From: Polysphondylium violaceum
Taxonomy: Eukaryota; Evosea; Eumycetozoa; Dictyosteliales; Dictyosteliaceae
Length of the DNA: 64,000 bases
Direction of reading: 5' to 3'
Assembly (NCBI GenBank): GCA_000277445.1
Contig: AJWJ01000024.1
Span: forward strand, 1 to 64,000
The notes below the pieces were generated by a model. The model worked only from the letters and a program-made list of their open reading frames with translations, was not told the DNA's origin and did not search any database. The number at the start of each line of letters is the position of its first letter. Positions within the stretch are counted from its first letter, which is position 1. A program made the position numbers and the translations under genes. This document shows, one piece after another, positions 44,641-57,492 of this stretch.

Positions 44641-47600
44641 AGAATCACACCTATCTATCACCCCACATATGTATAAATGTGTGTATTCTATAAGTAGAAT
44701 TGGGCCTCAGAGGGCCGCGCTACTCACAAATAGTGTGTTTGGAATTGAAAAAATCTTGAAAATAAATTAAAAAAAACAAAAAAAAAATTCATAAAAACTA
44801 TTGCCCCATTTGGAAAAAAAAACTGAATTCAAACGGGTCGGGGCGTTACTTTTCAGATATCATTGAATGTGAAGAGGTCTTTGATAATATATTAATAATA
44901 ATATAATAATTTTTTATTGATTATGAAAAATGTTTTTTTTTAAAAAATTATTTTATTATTATTAATAAAGAAAGAGAATGCAGTTAAAGTATAATCGTAT
45001 ATAATACAAACAAAAAGAAAAAGACAAATCAGAATCATATTGTCTCATTTAGAATCACACAAACAGCAGTGCAGGAATAGTAATAGTAATCGTACAAGTA
45101 ATTATTTCTATTTTTTTTTTTTTTTTTCCTTCTTTTTGTTTTTACTTAAAAACTGTGTTTTAATCATTTTTGAAAAAATTTTATTAGAATAGATTTTTTC
45201 AATTAAAAATAATAATTAATAATTCAGAACATCAACCTCAACAAATAATCATAATTAAGTACACAGAGTTCAATTGACAGACAGTAATCGATTTCTTTAT
45301 TTTTTTCATTATTGATTTTTTAAAAATAATATCTTTGTCAAGATTAAAGTGGTAAATGAAATCTATTTTAAAATGAATAATCTAAAAGGTAAGATTTAAT
45401 ATTTTTTGTTTCACTTTCAACTATCCACCACATTTTAGTTTTTCGTGCACACAAATTTATGTTGTGCTTTCAGGCTTGTGAGTATTTTATGGTTATGTGA
45501 GTGTGTGTGCGCGCGCGTTGTTATAGGATATGATGATATTCATGATGCTCATTCAACTTTATCCTATTTTGTTATATTTCCTTTTTTGGTAAAAATATTG
45601 ATGTAATATGTCCCTAGTAGATGTAAAAAAAAAACCATATCTAAACTCGTTAGAGTACTCTGTTTTTTTCAGTGTTAAAAATTAAAATTATATCCAAATC
45701 ATTTTAATTGGGCATAATTACACAAATAGTAATAATATTTAAATTAATAATAATAATAATAATAACTACCACTATTTCACACATTAAAAATATCTTTGGT
45801 AATGTTGTAGTACTGGTGGTCGTAGAAAAATTCTAAATATTCATCAGTATCCCCTAAATACCACCTCTCCCCCTATCTATATTTTTATTATTGAAAAAAA
45901 GGAATACAATATATTTTAAATAATAGGTTCCCACTAGATCTTCAAGTGAAAAGGTGGGGTTGTATAAATTGTGTTTTCACAATCATTGGAATCGAGTGGT
46001 CTTTTGTATGATTTTGGTTTTTTATTTTAATAATAATTGTCCCCTTTTACCATTCATTCCACTCCTTCCTTTTATATCTTTTCTTTACCTATCACTCTTT
46101 TTCAACACCACCCCACACCACACAAAACAAAAAAATCTACGCAATCAGTAAATAATTATCTCTTTATATATACAATTATGTTGACTATCAAAGTGGTAAC
46201 CCCACCACTACCAAAAAAGATATTAGTCCCTATTTTTTTAATACCCCCCCCCCCCATCTTATCATCTCATCTTTACAAAACCCATCATTCTTTATCTATA
46301 AAAGTTTCGTGTATTTTGAAATATGGGGTAAATGTGTGTGAGCTTACCCTCCATCATTATCAATGATTTTATGTATGTGGTATTTGACCGCATTACTCTC
46401 CTACCATATACATTTCAAAAAGCACTACATTTTTAAATTGATAATGTCTTGTATTGTTTAGAATGGGGGGGTAACTCTCCTTGGGGTGGGTATACATCTA
46501 GTGTTGTTGTTGTTGTTGGGAAATTGAGGTGTTATTGATTGATTGTATATTTTAGACAAGGTTAATGGATGAGAGTGGTGACAACAAATTTAAGATTTGG
46601 GGATTGATGCTCCACACTAAACACTTTTCACGATATGATAAAACGCCACCACAGACACAATTATATGGTGGTACTACTACTATATACCAAATATGTATAG
46701 TGGCTGTTTTGCTTATTATTGTTGTTGTCTTTTTTACCCTGTGGTAAAACACACCCACACATAATACAATTATTTTAATGGTTTTGTAATTAATTTAAAT
46801 TTAATGATTTTTTTTTATTTGTTTTATTTTTTTTCCTCTATTATCTATAACACAGATTGTATCTTTTTTTCTTTCCTTCCAAATTAGTACATCAATCAAT
46901 TTTTATTTTAAATTTGCTCATTACCAAATCTCAATAGTGTATATTTCAAGTTTGAAAAAAAAAAAAAAAAAAAAAAGAAGTATATATTATTAGTAGTAAT
47001 AGTTGTTGACTTTATTTTTTGTACTAGTATTTCCCTCCACTAGCTTCTTTTATCAATACACCAATATTCTATTTTTAGTGTAACTTATCTTGATTAAACT
47101 CAAAAATAATTGATATGTTTTTTTCTTATATATATAAATAGAAACACACGCATAAACACCCTCTCGTATTATTCACTCTCCAATAATTTAATCTAAAAAA
47201 AAAGAAAAAGATATTATTTCTATTTTGGTCACTCACACCAAAAGATTTTTTCGCTTTTTTCCTTTTTTAATGTTAATTACATCATACATCATATCATCTT
47301 GTTTTTTCCATTAGTGGGAAGTTTTGATTTTCATTATTTGACCCCATTCCTCCATACCTTTTTCATTACCCCCCCATCACCACAAATCAGTTGGAGGAAA
47401 AAAAAACAAAAAATATTCTATATTTAATTTCACCCACACGCTCACAACCAACTTCCCAATATAGAGCAACTGATGCACATTCGTTTTTCGACAAGACCAT
47501 GCTCTTGAATATCAATTTGCATCAGAACTAGCATCATCAAGAAAATCTATTGCACCCCCACCACTTTCATATCTCTGCCAATCATAAAATATATCTCACC

Positions 47601-48213
47601 CCCCTCGCTGATCTTCCTTCTATTATTATCAACATCACACAATTCATGTTTTCATATTATATTATTTATATAAATATTTTTTCATTTTTTTTTCCAATTC
47701 TATTTATTTAATTAACCACATTATTAACAAATATATTTACTTTTTTTTAGATTACTGATTTTGAAAAAAAAAAAATAGTTAACAATAATAATTAATTTTA
47801 TACCATATATTTTTTAACACCACCTGTATTCAACTCACTTTTTTTATTTCCACAACCATCAAATGATTTAAAGAGATTACCTAAACCAAAAAAACCCATT
47901 TAAATCCGATTACTCAATCCCCTCAAATTTTTAATCAATTTTATCCTATCAGAGTATCACCCCATATAACATTTTTTTATTTCAACCTTCTTTTTATTTT
48001 TGGTAAACTCAGAGTTTTTTTTTTTACATCTAATTTTCAGTGTGTGTCAGATTATTTTTCATATTTTTCTGTAGCTATTCCTCAACAACAATAATAATTG
48101 TGTATTCATTGTATTAAATTTTGAACAGTCAATTCTTTGTTTCCATTACCTCTCCTTTTATTTTATTACCGCGTTTTTCTTTAATTTATTTTTTTAAAAA
48201 AAGTTTTTCAAAA
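44641..48213. promoter_or_regulatory. 3.6-kb gene-poor region upstream of the cyclin gene
   Basis: The longest non-coding stretch in the window. Seen: a GC island GGGCCTCAGAGGGCCGCGC at 44702-44720; (TA/T) runs; a Z-DNA-prone GTGTGTGTGCGCGCGCG at 45500-45516; a C13 run near 46246; (GTT)n near 46505; an A22 run near 46957; and a region at 47463-47525 with two overlapping inverted repeats. Scattered short ORFs (45954, 46037, 46565) are low-complexity or lack coding character. No tRNA-like or snRNA-like sequence was recognised. Confidence 0.5.
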
Positions 48214-49443
48214 ATGGACCACAATTCCTTTTATCACCAGAGTAATAATACTTATTCACACAGTGCCAACTATTACCAAGATAGACCAACTCGAAATCAA
48301 ATTTCAACCCAATATCCATCTCAAACTCCTGTAACCATTTTGTCTATTCTTAAAGATAAAAGAATCCAACTTGGTGAAATTTCCAATTCTTGGGGTGAAA
48401 ATGGTGATTGGTTATTAAGATCTTTGGTAATGGCAATCAATCAACTTTTATCGATAAATGATGAAGTAAGTTATTATTTGTATTTATTCTTTATTTAATT
48501 TACTAATTCAAAATTATTTTTAGTTTCCAAATAATTATTCACATTTCCTACCAGAACACATGAAATTACCAATGATAACAATTGAAGGATATATTTCAAG
48601 AATTATAAAGTACTCTCCTTGTTCCAAAGAATGTTTTATAATAATTTTAATGTACATAGATAGATTAATTCAAAAAAGAAACTTTATTGTAAATAGCTAC
48701 AATATTCATAGAATTTTAATTACCAGTGTTTTAATTGCAGCCAAATATTTGGATGGTAAGTCTTGTAAAGTTATTATTATTATTTTTTTATAAGAGTTGC
48801 TAATATTTTATTTCTACCAAAAGATATCTTTTATAATAATCAATTTTATTCCCAAGTTGGTGGTGTAACTGTAAAAGAAATTAATATTATGGAATTAGAT
48901 TTCCTCAAACTCTTATCCTTTGATCTCAGTGCCAATAGTGTAGTTTACTCTGTGTATTTATCTCATTTCGAATCCTATACACAAAAAATTCAAACTGAAT
49001 TAAACTTTAAACCAAATATTGAATCACTTCCAACTCCATTTCACATAACTGAAGGCTATATCAAGGGCTTTTTAAAATCAAATAGTAAATTTATCCCAGA
49101 AGTAGAAAAGTGTGATCTTTTGATAGACTATACATCAAGTAGTACAACATCTTTAATCAATAATCAAGCCCCAAATAGTATAAATACAAATAGTAGTAGT
49201 AATAATAATAATAATAATAACATTGTAAATAATAATAATAATAGTAGTAATAATAATAGAAATAATAATATAACTTTTAATCAAAATAATCAACAAACAA
49301 CTACTACCAGTACGTCAAATGGTCAAAATCAAAATAATAATAATAATAATCAAAATAATAATAATTACCATCATAATATTAATACCAAATCACCTTTACA
49401 AACTTTTCGATTTCACCAACCACAGCCTAATTGCGTCGCTTGA
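48214..49443 (+). CDS. PHO80/cyclin-P-like cyclin
   Basis: Exons 48214-48465, 48524-48755 and 48824-49443 give 367 residues. The cyclin box is at about 60-190: TILSILKDKRIQLGEISN, MKLPMITIEGYISRIIKYSP, ECFIIILMYIDRLIQKRNFI, HRILITSVLIAAKYLDDIFY, and GGVTVKEINIMELDFLKLLS, followed by FDLSANSVVYSVYL. This is the PHO80/Pcl (plant cyclin U/P) subfamily, which partners Pho85/CDK5-type kinases in phosphate or growth control. The C-terminal 120 residues are an Asn-rich low-complexity tail with a Ser/Gln mix. The start is the first in-frame ATG. The next frame stays open past the stop (LDDLFHSLFKRSSSKKK), so an alternative or mis-sequenced C terminus is possible. Confidence 0.9.
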
Positions 49444-49726
49444 TGACCTATTCCATTCTCTTTTTAAAAGATCTTCCTCCAAGAAAAAGATCAACAAAGA
49501 CAAAAGAAGCTAACAAGTCTACATTTTCAACAAACACCCATGTATATTCTATTTAAATGTGGAGATATTTTTCAATTTAAAATAAAAATAATAATCTTTT
49601 TTTTTTTTTTGTAAAATAACAACTATTATGTCTTTTTCTTATTCTTTGATTTAAAATAAAAAAAGTAACAAATATTTGAGTTTTAGTCTATTATTTTTGT
49701 TTGTGAGAGATTTATTGTTGGTATGC

Positions 49727-52700
49727 TCAAGAAGGTTTAAAATCAGAAAATCTATACATTTCTCCTTGTTGTTGCAAACGGCCAATTCCCAACATTAAAA
49801 TAAAAAAAGTAACAAATACTATTATAAATTTAACAATATTCTAAATAATAACCAACAATTAGTATATGATATATTTTATTGTATGAATAAATAAAAATAC
49901 TTACAATACAAAATGAAACAGCAAAACTCTTTTTTTGTTTGGAAACAATAGGACCACTACTATTAACACTACTACTTGATTTTTTATATTGCTTTTGTTG
50001 CTCTTGTTGTTGTTTTTGTAAATGATCTAAAAGTATTTGTTTCATTTCTTGTTGAACTAGAGATGAATCTGATGATTTACCAACTGTTGATGAAGTGGTA
50101 GTTTTATTTGCCATTTCTTTTTGAATTAATTTATCTTGTTGCTCTTCCATTTCTTTAATTTTATCCAAAACATCTGAACGAAATGGTGGAGTTATAAAAT
50201 TATTGTTATTACTATTATTATTATTGTCTATTGTTGTTTTACTACTTTGATTATTGGTTAGATTTGTTATTTCTTGATTTAAATGTACAAAAACTTGTTC
50301 AATTTTTGATATTGTAATAAATAAACTATTGCTACTATTTTTTAAAACATTACTATTACTATTATTATTATTACTATTTACAATTGCGTATATATTGGGG
50401 AATTCTAATTCCATCTTATTGGATAAAGAATCAATTTGAGATTTAAGATTTTGGAGTAAATTGGTTTGATCAAGGTTTTTGGTTTGGAGGATATCAATCT
50501 CTGATGCAAGATTGCTTTCTTTGTACTGTGATGTTTGAATTTCTGCTTGTAAATCTATGCATTTTGCTCTCCATTGGTTTAGTTGCTCAGCTTCATCAGT
50601 GTTTACATCGTTCTTTTGTTCATAAATAAAGAGTTTTTCTTTACAGACCTCGAGTTGGTGTTTAAGATCCTTGGTTTGACTCTTCCACTTTGATTTATCG
50701 CTCTCCAATCTGTTTAGGTATTCAATCTTTTCATTGATGGTAGTTTGAGCAGATGCATACTTGAATTTGGTTTCTGTGAGCTCTTGAGAGATTTTTTCCA
50801 AATCTTTGAGTTTTGTTTTACTTTGGTTCATATGGTTGATCAACCCGTCACGTGCTTCATGAGATTCATTTAGTTCTCTTGTGAGATGTACGATTTGAGC
50901 CTCAAGCAACTTGATCTTGCTCGTTAGCATACCATTGTGTCCCTCTAACTCCTTGATTTTGCTTTCACCTTCTTCAAATATTGATTTAAAGCTAGTGATA
51001 TTGTTTTCTTTATCACGAATCTCTTCCTCAAGAGTGCTGATTTGATTGGAGAGGGTTTGTTCTTTGGCCTTTAATTCATCGATACTTTGTTGAAGGGACA
51101 AGATAAACGAAGAGACTTGATTGCCAGTGATTGAAGCTGCATTGGCGGTACCGGCTGCAGTGTCTATCATTTTTCTTAGAAACATATTTTCATTTCTTGT
51201 GGCTTGGTGCATGGCTTTGAGTTGTTGATTAGTGTATTCAATGTTGACAATTGGTTTATTTTTCACCGACTGTGAAGTTTCTGCAAAACCGAGTGAATGG
51301 CATGTATCCCGAATAATAGACTCGTGGTTGCTACTCGAACAATTGAGAATGAGTGTGGTTTTTGAATTTCCACCCAAACAATTTTGAAGAAGTTGAGTAA
51401 GCTTGTTATCACGATATCTCACATGCCCGAGTTTTTTGTTTGTTATAATATCTTGAATGACTCCACCCAGGGCAAATAGAGACAAATTGATGAATCTTGC
51501 CTCATCATGACGAGCCCCTGTGGCACTGGTTTGTGAGGCATTCTCTGAACCGGCCAAATCTACCATACTCAGTATCGAGGTGACACTATTTTTGGTAGCC
51601 CTATCATCTTTGACGAGTGTAGCAGTGAAAATAGCATGGCTACGGGAACTAATGATATTTTTCTTATTGTCACCATTGATTCTAACTTTGATTGCTAAAT
51701 CCAATGCTGCCAAAGCTTGCGACTCTGTCAATATGTTGAGAGATGATGCGCCAGGAACAGAGAAACCTTGATCTGGTTGTTGTCTAATATCCACCTCACT
51801 TCCTAGTTTAAATAAATCTCGTACTTTATCAAGATAAAGCTCAATAAAAGTCACTCGCAATGAATACTTGAAATTTGGATTACTCTCTTGTGATTCTTGT
51901 ATTTCTCTAACTAAATCCCTCATTGTTCGAGGTATTAATCCCCACAAATCGTCACGTGTATCTGATAGTGTTGCCACTGTATCAAACTGATCATTATTTT
52001 TTACCTTTATACCAACTCCTTGCATAGTATATGTCTTTCCTGCACCTGTTAATCCATAAGCAATCACTGATGCATTATAACCATTTAATAAATCTATATT
52101 GATGTGTTAGTGGTGTTTTATCTATCGGTATACCAGATTAATTTTTACATACCATTTATAATTGGTTTACCAATCTCATTATATAATTGCTCTTGAGTTG
52201 TACTTGGTTGGAATACTTTTGAGAATTTAAAGGATTGATGGTTTGCGCCAGAGACCACGACTGTTTTTTGATCCTCTGATATTGATAATTTTCTTTCTGT
52301 TGACTCGAGTGTTTGTTCATATGATGACTCTGGTCTAAATCTACAAAAAACTTGTATACTCTCTTCATTTGAATGAAGTATGTCATTGTATTGTTTAACT
52401 GGTTGAAATTGAGTTGGTGTTCTTCTGCCTCCATTAAATGTAGGTGAAGGTGATGATGATCTACTTCCATTATTACTACCATTACCATTATAACCATTAC
52501 CACCATTTAAATAATTTGGTGTTAAACTAAAATTATTATTACTCAACAATGTTTCCAAATTTAACTCTGGTGGTGTTGGCGATGGTGCTGTAACAAATGG
52601 TGGTGATGGTGTAGATTGTTGTGATGATGATAATGTTGGTATATGATTAAAGAAAATATTTTGTTCTTGTTGTTGTTTTTGTTGTTGTTTATCAAATACC

Positions 52701-53326
52701 GATTTTTCATTCGCAGATGATAAATTTGAATTAATATTATTTGTTAAAGACGTAAATGTATGATTATTATTTGTCAGTGTTGAATTATCATGTAATGTAG
52801 TAGTGGTGGTAGTTGTTGTAGTTGTTGTCGTATTTGAATTATTAGTGTTTAATGAAGCTGTTGATAATGAAGAAGGTGGTCTACCTATTGACGATGTAGA
52901 TGATGATAATAATGAACCAGAATTTCTTTTTGGATCCTTTTTAGCGCTTAATGATGGTGGTAAAGGAATAAAAGATTGTTGTTGTTGTTGTTGTTGTTGT
53001 TGCTGTTGAGTTTGATTTGATGTATTTGAATTTGAGCTTATTGTTGATGAACCACTTGCTATATTTGTAGATAATCTTTTTTTCATACTTAGACTCTCAA
53101 TCCTACTAATATTTGAAGTATTTGACACAGGTGTAGAGAATGTATTTGTAGTCGTGGTAATATTATTATTTTGAGCAGGTGTGGAACTAAATCTACTTGG
53201 TGTAGGAATAGATGAAATGGGTGTATGGTGTGGTAATCCAGATAATGTTGACTTCGGTGTTGCAGGTGTCGAATTGGATCTCAGCCTATTGCTTGGCCCA
53301 CTAGGTATTTTAGAATTATTTTCCAT
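49727..53326 (-). CDS. kif9: Kif9-type kinesin with a C-terminal membrane anchor
   Basis: Exons 53326-52153, 52093-49905 and 49840-49727 give 1158 residues. The N-terminal 320 residues are Ser/Thr/Pro/Asn-rich with a Q run. The motor spans about 323-670: SIQVFCRFRP, P-loop GLTGAGKTYTM (the common GQTGSGKT varied), SSRSHAIFT, DLAGSE and YRDNKLTQLLQNCLGG. A long coiled coil follows. The last exon supplies one transmembrane helix (IVKFIIVFVTFFILMLGIG) and a short tail ending FSDFKPS. Motor position, coiled coil and membrane tail match Dictyostelium Kif9, a nuclear-envelope kinesin that tethers the centrosome to the nucleus. The 3' exon is fixed by the GTAAGT donor and frame. Confidence 0.9.
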
Positions 53327-54176
53327 ACTAGATGTTTAATTCTAAATAGAGTTGAATTGAATGCGTGTGTGTGTAGATATATATTATTTTGGTAATGGTT
53401 GTTATTATTACTACTGCTGTTGCGCTGCTGGTATATTTATTATTTTGAATTATTACCACTCCTCATATGACACACAAAAGGAACAGATATGTGGGTGGTG
53501 TTGTATTTAAAAATATATCTCTGCTGCTGATTGATTATCGAGATTTGTATATATCTATATTTAAAAAACAAAAAAAGTTGATAGATAAAAACGACCAAAT
53601 GTCTAATACTAATTTCGGTATGAATGAAAGCTCCCAAAAAAATAAAAATATAAAAAAATTTAAAAAATTCAAAAAATAAACGCGCGCAGTTTGGGGTTGT
53701 AAAGTTTTATTTCATAAGCTGTACATCTTTATCAATCAATGATTTATTTGTTGTTCTTGTTGATTTTAGTGAGCTAAATATACTCACAACAACTAAATTT
53801 TGAAAAAAAAACAATAAAAAAAGACAATATCTATTGTTATGGTTTTTATATTTATATTTCATTTCTATTTCTCTTTATATTTATAGATAGGAGAAGAATT
53901 GACAATATAAATATAACATAGACACACCATTAAATAAACAGGATAATGCTCATTAAAAATCTTTAAATGAGCAAATCTTATTAAAATATGTGAGATTAAA
54001 TTCTGAAGCATGCAAATATAATCTCAATCACACTATATTCATCTTAACACTAAATGAATCAATGGTATTCTACTCACCCATCCCTGATCTAGAACTTCCT
54101 AACCAATCGTATCAAAAAAAAAAAATTCACATAAAAAAATCACAATCTGAAAATTTAAAATACACCAACACTAACC

Positions 54177-54215
<39 letters not shown>

Positions 54216-54486
54216 AAACCAATTTTTTTTTTGATAATTTTTTTGATAATTTTTTTTTTTCCTCATCCCAGCTCTTTTTTCACTCAAAAACAAAAACAAT
54301 CCTTTTTTATATATAAATTATTATTTTATATATAATAACTGTACTATTTCCTTTTTCCCTCTGTTCAATCAAAATTACACGTAGTTTTATTGAATACCTG
54401 CTACATTAGTAAACTCGATAATATCTAAATAACCAACAACACCACCCCCACCAACAAACACATACATATACATATACATATAAATA
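53327..54486. promoter_or_regulatory. Divergent region with a T34 run
   Basis: Between kif9 (minus) and gpgA (plus). It contains a pure run of 34 T residues (54178-54211) about 275 bp upstream of gpgA, a GTGTGTGTAGATATAT stretch near the kif9 start (53362-53377), and CA/CCACC-rich DNA at 54430-54470. No ORF has coding character. Confidence 0.5.
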
Positions 54487-54976
54487 ATGTCAGAATCTCA
54501 ATTAAAGAAAGTTTTAAAAGAAAACGAAGCCTTAAAAGCTCAACTTGAAAGATCTACTACCATTCTCAAAGTTTCTGAAGCATGTGAAAGGTATGTTATT
54601 TAACACAATCCATAACTCACAGGAAAGAAAGAAAGAAAAAAAAAAACAAACACAAATATCTATAGATAGATCTATTATCGTCAGTCACCAGTTCTCACAT
54701 GATTGGTAATAGAGAGTATCGTTTGTGTAGCAACGCCCTCTCCCTTGTATATAAGGACCCAAGAGCGTGTCTTTTCATATTTTTTTTCAAAAATTTTTTT
54801 TTTTTTCCGATAACGAGTTTGTGTGCATGTTTTTAAAAGCATACTAACTCTCTATTATTACTCAATTTAGTTTACAAGAATATTGCACCAAAACTGCTGA
54901 TCCATTCATTCCAGGTTGGACTGGTGAAAACGAATGGACTAAACCACTCAAAGGAAATGTTTGCTCTGTATTATAA
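54487..54976 (+). CDS. gpgA: Heterotrimeric G protein gamma subunit
   Basis: Exons 54487-54590 and 54871-54976 give 69 residues, too short for most ORF lists. The sequence (MSESQLKKVLKENEALKAQL, then EACESLQEYCTKTADPFIPG, then ENEWTKPLKG) is nearly the Dictyostelium G-gamma as I remember it. It ends in CSVL, a CaaX box for prenylation that anchors the G-beta-gamma dimer to the plasma membrane. The protein binds G-beta by its N-terminal helix. It is required for chemoattractant signalling, development and phagocytosis in this lineage. The Ser codon at residue 35 is formed across the intron. The 280-bp intron contains an unusually structured, less AT-rich block. Confidence 0.96.
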
Positions 54977-55361
54977 TCTTTTTTTTTTTTATTCAATAAA
55001 AAATAACAACTTCTATCGCAAAAAAAACTCACAATCAACAATCAATCAATCAAAACTAATCAACTAATCAATCAATCAACAACAACAATAATCATAAACG
55101 ATTAAAATAACAATGTAGATCTCTCAATATTTTTTTGAGAAACACAAAAAATGAAGTAACAATAAACTCTTCAATTTTAAAATATCTAGTATTAAATATG
55201 CATATTATCATCATAGGCATAATCCTAAGATCATCAATACATTTATTTATTATTATTTTTGATGGTTGTAAAAAACACATAAAAATGTAATTGTGGTATT
55301 TTATTATTATTTGTTAGTTTTTTTTTTGTGCTTTTCTATTCTATTCTTATCATAGCCTCTT
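54977..55361. other. Convergent 3' flanks
   Basis: AT-rich, with (AATC)n-like CAATCAATCAATC runs at 55034-55078, T runs and no coding signal. It holds the 3' ends of gpgA and the RRM gene. Confidence 0.6.
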
Positions 55362-55773
55362 TTATTTTATCATTTTATCTTGACTGGTTTTGAATCTAAC
55401 TTTGAGGAATCTAAATAAAGAGTATTAGTATTATTATGAAAAAATAGAGATGGTAGAGAAATATACACATACTTTTGACCAATTTGAAATCCATTCATAT
55501 CTTTTAAAGATTTAACAGCGTCTTCTCTAGATGTAAATTTCACAAATCCATAGCCTTTGTTTTCACCAGTTTCCTTGTCCATTATAACTCGAACACTCTG
55601 TAATGGACCATACTGCGAGAATAGCTGATACAAGATATTGTTGTCAACAAATGGAGGTAAATGGAAAACAAATAAATTACTAGAGTCTGATTTTGATTTC
55701 TTGGCAGTACCAGCGGTATTGGTGGTAGTAGTATTTGGAGTAGTGGAAGTGGTGTTATTACTATTGCTATTGC

Positions 55774-55858
<85 letters not shown>

Positions 55859-57492
55859 TGTTTTATTTCCTTTTGGATTTTGGTGTGGTAGAGGGGATGA
55901 TATATTTCTTTTTGGTGACATTCCAAATGAAGATGTTGATGTGCTAGAAGTTGGTGATAATGGCTCAATAGATGAAGAAGAAGAGTTGAGTGGAGTGGAT
56001 GTTGTGGATGATGGTTGGGGTTGATGGGAATTGTTGTTATTTTCCAAATGTTGAGGTATTTGTTGAGTGTTCCTGGATTTTTTTGAATTTCTTTTTGGAG
56101 GTCTGGAATTTGTAGATGTTGTTGTAGTTGTCGTTGTAGTTGTAAATACCATATTGTTTATTGGGGTTGGGGTTATATAACTATTGTTGATATTGCTATT
56201 ATTATTATTGGTTGGATTATTTGGGTCGTAGGGTAGTTTAATGATTGGTTGTTGATGATGTTTGCTTTCCATCAAGAGAGGTGATGGGATAGATGGTGGT
56301 GGTGCTTGAATTAGAGGCAACATTCCTCCACTTCCAGATAATGATCCTGTACTAAGATTGAGGTGATCTGTTGGTTGGATATGTTGATGAGGCGATCCAA
56401 TCGAGCTATTCAAATAATAGGAATTATTATTTCCTGGATAGATTGGGTATGTAGGAGGCGGTTGTTGATAGATATTTGGTGGATGGGGTGATGTGTTGTT
56501 GGTGGGTGGGATGGAAGAGTTGTAATATTGGTGTGGATAGGGCACATGATAAATATATGGGTCCATATAGCCATAGTAACCTTGGGTTTGTTGTTGCTGC
56601 TGTTGTTGTTGCTGTTGCTGATGTTGATGTTGTTGCTGTTGTTGTTGTTCCAATGCTTGTTGATAATAGTTTAAAAACTTTCTTTGTTTTCTAATTGATT
56701 TCTGTTGTTCAGAATCTGCATACTTTACAACAAGGGGATTGGAGTTGTTGTGGACCTTTACACCGTTCATAGCTTGAATGGCTTTAGTAGCATCTGCTTC
56801 ATTTAAAAATCTAACAAATCCTGCCAATTTACTTTGACCATTATGATCAACCATAACTTTACATTCAGTAATTTCTCCAAATGGTAAGAATAATATTTTT
56901 AATTGTTCTATATATTGTAGAGTGAATAGTTAATAAACTATTAAGGCTACATATGATCTACAAAATAATAAATACCATCAGTAATTTCAGGTGGCAATGG
57001 TTTTACAAATAAATTATTTGAAGGATTTTTAATATTTAGGTTTGTATACAAGTTTGATAGTCGGCATAATAGTTTTTTATTCATAAATTGATACCCATCC
57101 ATAGCTTGAATAGCAGCGGCAGAATCTTCTGATCTTGAAAATCTAACAAATCTAAATCGTGTTCAGTGTGTAAGTAATAACTTGTTTATCAAATTATGAT
57201 TGACTATAATAAATAATTACCCATAACCATAAGAGTGACCTTTTGGATCAATCATTACCTTTGAGCTTAAAACTTTTCCAAACTGAGAAAACAATGCACC
57301 AAGGTTTTCATCATTAAATTCATTTGGAAGATATTTTACAAATATATTGGTTTGATCTTTTTCAAACGAATAAAATGATTCATCATTATTGTTATTATTA
57401 TTATTTAGATCATAGTTTTGATTCTGATCACTTTCATCATTATTGTTATTATCATCATTTATTGATAATTGTTGAAAATTAGAAATTTCCAT
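55362..57492 (-). CDS. CELF/ELAV-like RNA-binding protein, three RRMs
   Basis: Exons 57492-57221, 57151-56976, 56907-55473 and 55410-55362 give 643 residues. RRM1 starts near residue 48 (TNIFVKYLPNEF.., KGHSYGYGFVRF), RRM2 near 134 (NNLFVKPLPPEI, KLAGFVRF), and RRM3 lies at the C terminus (NLFVFHLPPF, KGYGFVKFTSREDAVKSL). Between RRM2 and RRM3 is a linker of about 320 residues with Q and H runs, Pro-rich stretches and about 30 consecutive Asn. Two tandem N-terminal RRMs plus one distant RRM is the CELF/ELAV layout, typical of splicing or mRNA-stability factors. The last exon gives FLKVRFKTSQDK, completing RRM3. Reading through the intron instead gives a non-RRM end. Confidence 0.88.
55770..55857. 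repeat. (ATT)n / poly-Asn trinucleotide repeat
   Basis: An almost pure run of ATT on the plus strand (AAT codons on the minus strand), about 30 units, inside the RRM gene's linker. Such Asn tracts are common in dictyostelid proteins and prone to length change. Confidence 0.95.

Noticed and set aside
45373-45388. ATG mini-exon followed by GTAAGA, a possible remote first exon of the cyclin gene
   Set aside because: It would need an intron of about 2.8 kb, far outside dictyostelid norms, and the cyclin has its own ATG.
45954-46747. Several plus-strand ORFs of 60-109 codons
   Set aside because: They are dominated by Pro/His/Thr/Phe repeats from simple sequence and start at weak contexts.
52156-52506. 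116-codon minus-strand ORF overlapping kif9 exon 1
   Set aside because: It is an alternate-frame shadow of the Asn/Gly/Ser-rich N terminus of the kinesin.
55412-55472. Read-through of the last intron of the RRM gene giving a longer ORF end
   Set aside because: The GTATGT..TTTAG intron restores the final strand of RRM3 (FLKVRFKT), while read-through does not.
55582-56024. Long open frames on both strands opposite the RRM gene
   Set aside because: Shadows of the (ATT)n repeat giving poly-Ile or poly-Leu.
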